DNA of 7,459 nucleotides, from the NCBI GenBank assembly GCA_041623895.1, contig JBFJVZ010000382.1, forward strand, positions 1 to 7,459, in the 5' to 3' direction. This document shows, piece by piece, positions 1 through 4,458 of this stretch. The DNA comes from JBFJVZ01 sp041623895 (GTDB lineage Bacteria; Planctomycetota; Planctomycetia; Pirellulales; Pirellulaceae). The notes below the pieces were generated by a model. It had not been told where the DNA came from, ran no database searches, and saw only the letters and a program-made list of their open reading frames with translations. Made by a program: the position numbers and the translations under genes. How positions within the stretch are numbered: position 1 is the stretch's first letter; every line of letters starts with the position of its first letter.

Positions 1-1
1 C

Positions 2-439
2 ATTGAAGTCTTTATTGATCTTCTTGATAGTGACAACAACATTCTGAAGTGGAATGGCATTGGTGTGCTTGCCAATCTGGCCTCGGTCGACCGCGACGCG
101 AAGATTGACAAGGTGCTCCGCAGATATCTTGCGCCCATCAAAGGTGACGTGATGATCACCGCCGCCAACGTGATGGCCGGTGCCGCCAAGATCGCCTTGG
201 CAAAACCAGAGCTTACCAGCCGCATCGAGAATCAAATGCTGAAGGTCGAAGATGCAGAATATCAGACGCCTGAATGCCGAGACGTTGCATTGGGACATGC
301 AATCGCCGCGTTTGATCAGTTTTTTGATCAAGCAAAGGGAAAAAAAACCATCCGCCAGTTTGTCCAGCGACAACTCGACAATTCCAGAAACGCAACCGCA
401 AAGAAAGCGGAAAAGTTCTTGAGGAAATGGGGCGATTGA
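2..439 (+). CDS. HEAT/ARM-repeat-like protein, C-terminal part (5' end outside window)
   Basis: The reading frame is open from base 2 with no stop, so the gene starts left of the window; the GTG at 65 is an internal codon, not the likely start. About 145 residues are visible, ending at TGA 437-439. The protein is helical, with paired amphipathic helices such as VFIDLLDSDNNILKWNGIGV followed by LANLASVDRDAKIDKVLRRY, then AANVMAGAAKIALAKPEL. This spacing of roughly 35-40 residues and the Leu/Ala/Asp pattern are typical of HEAT or ARM alpha-solenoid repeats, which act as protein-binding scaffolds. The C-terminus is Lys/Arg-rich (KKAEKFLRKWGD), with no membrane segment or signal visible. The partner and function are unknown. 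It is the only recognisable + strand gene here and is convergent with the STAS gene. I am fairly sure it is coding and less sure of the repeat family. Confidence 0.72.
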   Translation: MEVFIDLLDSDNNILKWNGIGVLANLASVDRDAKIDKVLRRYLAPIKGDVMITAANVMAGAAKIALAKPELTSRIENQMLKVEDAEYQTPECRDVALGHAIAAFDQFFDQAKGKKTIRQFVQRQLDNSRNATAKKAEKFLRKWGD

Positions 440-547
440 AATCCATTGTCCAGCAGTTGCCCTGCTCAGAAAACTGCCGGCTGCCCAAATGGAATTCTTC
501 CAGTTGTCTGTTAAAGCAATTTCATCATTGATGTGGGATCATCGGTC
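440..547. other. Intergenic DNA, nothing recognised
   Basis: This is the left part of the 332-nt gap between the HEAT-like gene and the STAS gene. I see no gene, terminator with a T-run or promoter here. The rest of the gap is occupied by the inverted-repeat element at 548-722 and 49 nt of AT-richer DNA at 723-771. Confidence 0.5.
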
Positions 548-722
548 GGCCAGGACAAGCAGAGTGTCCGGCTTGAGGCGACGGCGACCGGGCCGAAGGC
601 CCAGCAGTTTGCTTAGCCCAGGCCTGCATTCGCTCGCGGAGCTCGCTCTGCTTAGCCTGGGCTAGTGTAAATTGTCGCCCACTTCGGGGCTTCCTAAGCC
701 GGACGCTCTGCAAGTCCTGGCC
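548..722. repeat. 175-bp inverted-repeat-bounded, multi-hairpin element
   Basis: Bases 548-574 pair with 696-722. Of 27 positions, 24 are Watson-Crick, one is a T/G position (565/705) and two adjacent A/A mismatches (557-558 with 712-713) form a small internal loop. Inside lie three further hairpins: 590-602 (GGGCC-gaa-GGCCC), 614-623 with 655-664 (TAGCCCAGGC / GCCTGGGCTA, perfect 10 bp), which holds a nested GCTC-gcg-GAGC at 632-642, and 677-680 with 687-690. The unit could fold as one long stem carrying three arms. It lies wholly between two convergent genes. I see no clear target-site duplication and no credible ORF: the 62-codon minus frame across it is Arg/Ser/Gln/Pro-rich and has no recognisable domain. 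It could be a MITE-like mobile repeat, a REP/BIME-type repeat, or a structured RNA or bidirectional terminator. The pairing is seen directly; its role is not. Confidence 0.65.
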
Positions 723-771
723 TGAAAGATATTTGAAAATGCGCTAATTTCCGAGTCAGAGTCGTGGAAAC

Positions 772-1131
772 CTATTCTTTCAACTCGGCCGGCGGTTGGA
801 ACAGACGCTGGACGCCGTCTTCGAGCGAGTCCTCTGTTTCCAGGAAGCTGGTGATCTTGGTGGAATCGAAAATCGCTTTCACGAATGGCGTTGGCCGCGC
901 GAATACAATTCGGCTGCCTTTCGTATTCGCTCGAGCTACCAGCGTCACAAATACGCCGATCCCTTCGGAGGTGATTCGCGGCACGTCGGATAGATCCACC
1001 AAGACTCGCGACGTTTTCTCTTCGATAATCGGATGCACGATCTTATCGGTTTCGTCACGCAGTGATCCATCCACCAGTCCGTGGCAGCGGACGATTTTGT
1101 AGCTATCACTATCTTCGATATCGAGCTTCAT
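772..1131 (-). CDS. Single-domain STAS protein (anti-sigma factor antagonist-like)
   Basis: At 119 aa this has the usual length of a stand-alone STAS domain. The pattern fits the SpoIIAA/RsbV fold: an N-terminal strand region (YKIVRCHGLVDG, 11-22), a helix, the core strand VLVDLSDVPRI (43-53), the loop TSEGIG (54-59) leading into helix 2, then GSRIVFARP (72-80), FVKAIFDSTKITSFL (83-97) and a final helix with SLEDGVQRLF. In the family such proteins bind a serine-kinase anti-sigma factor and are switched by phosphorylation in a D-S-[ST]-G loop. Here the loop reads T-S-E-G (54-57): the Asp is Thr and the second hydroxyl residue is Glu56, while Ser55 remains. No kinase or phosphatase partner gene lies next to it. 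The ATG at 1129-1131 has no clear Shine-Dalgarno before it. The family call is firm; whether it acts on a sigma pathway is inference. Confidence 0.85.
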   Translation of the reverse strand: MKLDIEDSDSYKIVRCHGLVDGSLRDETDKIVHPIIEEKTSRVLVDLSDVPRITSEGIGVFVTLVARANTKGSRIVFARPTPFVKAIFDSTKITSFLETEDSLEDGVQRLFQPPAELKE

Positions 1132-1305
1132 GAGCTGGGCAACTTATGCACGCGTTGAGGTCTGCGCTCAGGTCAAGCTTAGTCCGCGGCCAGACGATCC
1201 ACAACGCCATTTCAAGCCTGGTTGAGAGACTGGCAAGAGCAGGATCCTTCGCCCCAAACAATGGCTCTGCCAGGGCCTGTATCTTTTGCGTTTGACCGAC
1301 TGCCG

Positions 1306-2124
1306 TTAATCGAACCAGTCGAGAGACTCCAAGAACGCCAGCATGCGATCCACCGTCAGCCGGTAATAGATGCTGCCCGAGCGGCCGTGGTTAAAGAAGC
1401 CGTGCGGCTGGTCTTGGTACAGATACAGCTGGCTACGAAGTCCCGCCTTGAGCATGTTGTGGTGGAATCGTTCGGCAGTGCTAACAGGAACCAGTTTGTC
1501 ATGTGTACCCAGAAAGACGATCGTGGGCGGATCGTCGGAGCTGATGTTGTGGGCAGGTGAGTACTTCCGATACTGGTCGCCGACTCGACCGGTGCCCCAC
1601 TCGCCGGGTCCGTTGTCGTAAACCGGATTGAACAGGCACAGCGCGTTGGGTTTACGAGAAACACCATCGACCTTTTGGTCATCCATCATGCCTAGAAACG
1701 CTGCTAAGTGCCCGCCGGCACTGCCACCGCCGGCGGCAATGCGATCCGGGTCGATACCAAGTGTGTCAGCGTGAGCTCGCAGGTAACGTAGCGCGTCGGA
1801 TACATCCTCGGTGCATGTATCCGGTGGATCGGACGCCTTACGATCCAGCAGTCGATACTCGATGCGAAAACAAACCACGCCGCGACTGGCAAGTTCGATA
1901 CTGTGCTGTGAAAATTGCCCGGGCGCACCACCAACCCAGCCGCCGCCATGAATAAAAGCGACTGCCGCACGCTTGTCGGTCGATTTCCAGTCGTCCGGTC
2001 GCGTCCAGTCGATGCGCAGCTTTCGCTCGCCAACCGTCTTGTAGTGGAGAGAATCTTCGCTTGGCTGCCCGTAGGCAGTGGTGGCGAGCAGCGCAAGCGC
2101 GAGCGAAAGTAATGACTTGAGCAT
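1306..2124 (-). CDS. Secreted alpha/beta-hydrolase esterase (HSL / BD-FAE-like)
   Basis: This 272-aa protein has a hydrophobic N-terminus (MLKSLLSLALALLATTAYG) that reads as a signal peptide cleaved near residue 19, so it is probably periplasmic or secreted. The alpha/beta-hydrolase signatures are complete: the oxyanion-hole motif HGGGW at 59-63, the nucleophile elbow GGGSAGGH at 132-139 with Ser135, the acid Asp209 in GTHDKLVP, and the catalytic His241 in QPHGFF. Length and motifs match the carboxylesterases of the hormone-sensitive-lipase type and the BD-FAE group, which remove acetyl or feruloyl groups from plant or algal polysaccharides; the true substrate cannot be read from sequence. 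It starts 99 nt after the NRDE gene, with a strong stem-loop between. No Shine-Dalgarno is seen before the ATG at 2122-2124. The hydrolase call is near certain; the polysaccharide role is inference. Confidence 0.92.
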   Translation of the reverse strand: MLKSLLSLALALLATTAYGQPSEDSLHYKTVGERKLRIDWTRPDDWKSTDKRAAVAFIHGGGWVGGAPGQFSQHSIELASRGVVCFRIEYRLLDRKASDPPDTCTEDVSDALRYLRAHADTLGIDPDRIAAGGGSAGGHLAAFLGMMDDQKVDGVSRKPNALCLFNPVYDNGPGEWGTGRVGDQYRKYSPAHNISSDDPPTIVFLGTHDKLVPVSTAERFHHNMLKAGLRSQLYLYQDQPHGFFNHGRSGSIYYRLTVDRMLAFLESLDWFD

Positions 2125-2154
2125 GGTGTAATGGCTGAAAAAATCGCGTCAACC

Positions 2155-2185
2155 ACCTGCCGCGCCTAGGTAGCTGCGCGGAGGT
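2155..2185 (-). terminator. Stem-loop between NRDE and esterase genes (possible terminator or leader hairpin)
   Basis: CCGCGC at 2160-2165 pairs perfectly with GCGCGG at 2176-2181, and ACCT at 2155-2158 pairs with AGGT at 2182-2185, with one bulged G at 2159. This gives a 10-bp GC-rich stem with a 10-nt loop that can itself pair CTA with TAG. On the minus strand, the direction of transcription, a run of six T lies about 12 nt beyond the stem. That is too far for a canonical intrinsic terminator, so an attenuator or 5'-leader structure for the esterase mRNA is equally possible. Confidence 0.35.
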
Positions 2186-2223
2186 TACGTACAAATCTCG
2201 TGCCTCGGCCAACTTCCGACCTA

Positions 2224-3003
2224 TTAGGCCTGGACCTTCGCCTTAGCGCGGGCTTCGCGCAGTCCGCGGCTGAGGATGTCTCGCAGCATTGGCGAAAAAT
2301 CTTCATATTTCGCCTGATCCGGAGCACCGTTGCTGAATTGATAAATCGCATCCCGCGGCTTGACGCCCAAAGCGATCAGCGAGCTACTCACCGTTCCGTA
2401 GTCGTTGTTGCGGACAACCATGCTGGGCCGTCCAGGACCCACGGGGGCTCGGGCAAAGACTCGACTGGCCACGGCGAGAAATTTGACCGGCGAATCGAGC
2501 GTTTGCAGTGTCAGCAGCCGCCGCGCCATCTGCACACGCTGATCTTCGGGATCATTCAAATTCCGTGCCCCCACGATGTTCAAACCGTCCCGCAGCGGCA
2601 CCACTTCCTGTCGTTCATCGGCGTGGATGCAGTACCCGTTCTGAGCGTCCGCGATAATGATATTGCAGCCTTCGTAGCGGGTTTTGGTGAATTCGGAGTG
2701 GGCCCGGTCGAGCGCCTTTTCCGCTGAGGTGCAACGCAGCAAGTCCAGCAGCAACAACCCCCGCGATCGCTGGCCAAACAATGGTCGTTTGGTGACGCGG
2801 TTGCAGAGGCCCACGAAGAGGCCGTTTTGATTGACGCCCAGCCAGGTTCCCCCAGCCTTTTGATCGATGCCGCACAGAATTCGAGGCTTACCAGATTGAA
2901 TCGACGGCGTCAGACTCGGTCTGTCGAAATACTCCTCACGATTGGCTGCAACCAAAATCGGACTCTCGGGGACCAAGCGGTACTGAACAGCCAGTAAGCA
3001 CAT
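2224..3003 (-). CDS. NRDE family protein (TANGO2 homologue)
   Basis: This 259-aa protein begins Met-Cys-Leu-Leu and carries the family hallmark near the N-terminus as ANREEYFDRP (20-29), the N-R-[DE]-E motif. Other family features are GGTWLGVNQNGLFVGLCNR (51-69), CNIIIADAQNGYCIHA (113-128), GARNLND (145-151) and GTVSSSLIAL (203-212). The length fits bacterial and eukaryotic members (about 230-280 aa). Cys2 is conserved in the family and the fold is thought to resemble Ntn-hydrolases. The human homologue TANGO2 is linked to metabolic crises, and animal homologues have been implicated in haem trafficking, but the bacterial biochemical function is not established. No signal peptide is visible, so it is probably cytoplasmic. 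The ATG at 3001-3003 is chosen because it places Cys at position 2; the preceding minus-strand sequence is purine-rich (AAAAAGAAAG) without a good Shine-Dalgarno. Confidence 0.92.
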   Translation of the reverse strand: MCLLAVQYRLVPESPILVAANREEYFDRPSLTPSIQSGKPRILCGIDQKAGGTWLGVNQNGLFVGLCNRVTKRPLFGQRSRGLLLLDLLRCTSAEKALDRAHSEFTKTRYEGCNIIIADAQNGYCIHADERQEVVPLRDGLNIVGARNLNDPEDQRVQMARRLLTLQTLDSPVKFLAVASRVFARAPVGPGRPSMVVRNNDYGTVSSSLIALGVKPRDAIYQFSNGAPDQAKYEDFSPMLRDILSRGLREARAKAKVQA

Positions 3004-3124
3004 CTCGCAGCTTTCTTTTTCAAAGATCGGTGAATTCCATTGTCCGGTTGCCGCTGGCCGCCCTCAATAAGAGGCCTGCCCAATACGACGATGACCAATG
3101 TATCTACGGCTCCCCTTGACCTGC

Positions 3125-3140
3125 ACCCCCTGGCAGGGGG
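3125..3140. other. Small GC-rich hairpin
   Basis: The sequence CCCCCTGGCAGGGGG is self-complementary over 7 bp on either side of one central G, in practice a 5-bp C/G stem with loop TGGCA. It lies between the CDF transporter and NRDE genes. On the + strand it is followed by TTTGTCC, on the minus strand by no T-run, so it is at best a weak terminator or pause site. Confidence 0.25.
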
Positions 3141-3335
3141 TTTGTCCGGAAAAATCCCCTGAAAGCATGAAAAGCCGCACGTTCTCGGAGACTATGGGTA
3201 AACGGCGGGAAAGATTTCTACCCATTCAGGTGGGACGGATCGGGCAATCCCTCCTCGCTTGCCGCCTAAAACCACTCTTTCAACCACAGCTCATCGCTGA
3301 ACTGGTTGCCCTCACAGTAAATCAACTGACCCGGC

Positions 3336-3340
3336 CCTAA
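3336..3340. repeat. Left copy of putative target-site duplication (CCTAA)
   Basis: This is a direct repeat of 3521-3525, adjoining the left end of the inverted-repeat element. The right copy contains CTA at 3522-3524, the complement of the TAG stop of the CDF transporter gene. Confidence 0.5.
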
Positions 3341-3520
3341 AGCATTGGTGTCTACACAAGTCCAAAAGCTCGAATCCGCACGAAGCAATGAAGCGAGAAC
3401 CTGGGGCTGCGACTGACTCGCTGAAGCTCGCCAATCGGACCCCCGGCTACCTTCTGCCGCTGCTCCGCAGCTAAATCCCCTTCGATAGGAACGCAATTAA
3501 GTTGTGTAGACACCAATGGT
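3341..3520. mobile_element. 180-bp MITE-like element with 19-bp terminal inverted repeats and CCTAA target duplication
   Basis: The left end 3341-3359 (AGCATTGGTGTCTACACAA) is the reverse complement of 3502-3520 at 18 of 19 positions; only base 3342/3519 differs, leaving a 17-bp perfect core. Immediately outside, CCTAA occurs at 3336-3340 and again at 3521-3525 in the same orientation, as expected of a 5-bp target-site duplication. Because the left end also continues AG, a 7-bp duplication CCTAAAG with slightly shorter ends is possible. The 142-nt interior has small hairpins (3459-3471 GCTGC-tcc-GCAGC; 3409-3421 GCGA-ctgac-TCGC) and no transposase. It sits exactly at the stop codon of the CDF transporter gene. 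It would be non-autonomous; no full-length parent is in the window. Short minus frames across it look like chance ORFs. Confidence 0.65.
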
Positions 3521-3521
3521 C

Positions 3522-4430
3522 CTAAAGAGATCCCTCCTCGGCCTGACCACAACTCGCTTCGTCAACCGAGCGTTCAATTTGAATCGTGGCATGGCTGATA
3601 CCGAATTGGTGTTGTAATTGGTGACTGGTTTCTCGCAGCAGTTGATCATCGTTGGTTGCTGTGGGTTTGACGAGATGCGCGGTCAAAGCGATCTCCGTCG
3701 TGCTCATCGCCCAAACATGCAGATCGTGAACTTCGGTGACTCCGGGCAGCGAACTCAAGTAGTCGTCAACTTCACCGATGTCGACAGTGGCCGGTACGGC
3801 ATGCATGGCCAGATTGAATGACTCATGCAATAGATTCCAGGTGCTCCAAAAGATCACGGCGGCGATGATCAAACTGGTCACCGGGTCGATCCACAGCAGG
3901 TTGGTGAAGATGATCAAAATCCCGGCGATAACAACTCCCAGTGACAGCAGGGCGTCCGCAGCCATATGCAAATAGGCGCCGCGGATATTTAAGTCATGCC
4001 GGCGGCCTCGCATGAAGAGCATCGCGGTTGCCGTGTTGATCACGACCCCGATCAGCGCCACGACGATGATGGTTGGTGCGGCGACCGGTGAGGGAGCCGC
4101 CAGTCGTCCGATTGCTTCCCAAGCGATGCCACCGACCGCGAGCAGCAGCAACAGCGCGTTAAACAGTGCTGCCAAAATTGTCGAGCCGCGCCAGCCGTAG
4201 GTGCGATTTGGACTGGGAGCGAGTTTGGAAAGCGCATAGCTGCCCCAAGCCAGCAACAGCCCCAACACGTCGCTGAGGTTATGCCCCGCATCTGCCAGCA
4301 GCGCCAGCGAATTGGACCAAAAACCATAGGCGGCTTCCACGATCACAAAGATCAGATTCAGTGCAATGCCGATCGCGAACGCCCAACCGTAGTTGGACGT
4401 GGCATGATCATGGTGGGAGCACTTGTGCAT
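3522..4430 (-). CDS. CDF-family divalent cation (zinc-type) efflux transporter
   Basis: This 302-aa protein has the cation diffusion facilitator layout: a short His-rich N-terminus (HKCSHHDH, 2-9), six membrane segments (about 14-36, 41-64, 84-106, 118-140, 155-177 and 180-200) and a cytoplasmic C-terminal domain. The transport-site residues are present: Asp47, His50 and Asp54 in ADAGHNLSD on TM2, and His155 and Asp159 in HMAADA on TM5. The paired HxxxD signature is that of zinc-type CDFs (CzcD/ZitB group), which exchange cytoplasmic Zn2+, and often Cd2+ or Co2+, for H+ across the inner membrane. The C-terminal domain has HDLHVW at 235-240 and HATIQIE near 280-286. The gene starts 28 nt after the secretin stop, so it may share a transcript. 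Its stop codon lies inside a CCTAA repeat bordering the inverted-repeat element. No Shine-Dalgarno is clear. Confidence 0.95.
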   Translation of the reverse strand: MHKCSHHDHATSNYGWAFAIGIALNLIFVIVEAAYGFWSNSLALLADAGHNLSDVLGLLLAWGSYALSKLAPSPNRTYGWRGSTILAALFNALLLLLAVGGIAWEAIGRLAAPSPVAAPTIIVVALIGVVINTATAMLFMRGRRHDLNIRGAYLHMAADALLSLGVVIAGILIIFTNLLWIDPVTSLIIAAVIFWSTWNLLHESFNLAMHAVPATVDIGEVDDYLSSLPGVTEVHDLHVWAMSTTEIALTAHLVKPTATNDDQLLRETSHQLQHQFGISHATIQIERSVDEASCGQAEEGSL

Positions 4431-4458
4431 GACGAACGAATCTGGGGGGCATGAGCGA

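Larger units (their letters stand above)
3004..3340. other. Gene-poor DNA upstream of NRDE gene
   Basis: No convincing gene lies here. An 80-codon + frame (ATG at 3098 to TAA at 3338-3340) has no recognisable motif, an unusual Arg/Pro/Thr-rich start and no Shine-Dalgarno, so I do not call it. The region holds the upstream control sequence of the NRDE gene and a small GC hairpin at 3125-3140. Its right end abuts the inverted-repeat element at 3341. Confidence 0.45.

Noticed and set aside
525..713. A 62-codon minus frame within the 548-722 element
   Set aside because: It is contained almost entirely in the inverted-repeat structure; the sequence is explained by base pairing rather than coding.
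764..1102. A 112-codon + strand open frame over the STAS gene
   Set aside because: The minus strand encodes a full STAS domain here; the + frame is Ser/Thr/Arg-rich and patternless.
1132..1305. Imperfect dyad TGGCAAGAGC / GCTCTGCCA in the gap between the STAS and esterase genes
   Set aside because: The arms need a bulge, the loop is long and no T-run follows on either strand, so it does not support a terminator call.
2200..2727. A 175-codon + strand open frame
   Set aside because: It is antisense to the NRDE-family gene, whose motifs are unmistakable; no family pattern is seen in the + translation.
3098..3340. An 80-codon + frame ending exactly at the inverted-repeat element
   Set aside because: It has no recognisable motif, no ribosome-binding site and an odd composition. 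The TAA at 3338-3340 coinciding with the CCTAA repeat is most likely chance.
3266..3552. Overlapping minus frames of 66 and 76 codons across the 180-bp element
   Set aside because: They run through the terminal inverted repeats and read differently in each frame. The end QLIYCEGNQFSDELW looks somewhat protein-like but has no start of its own outside the element, so I treat these as chance ORFs in a mobile repeat.
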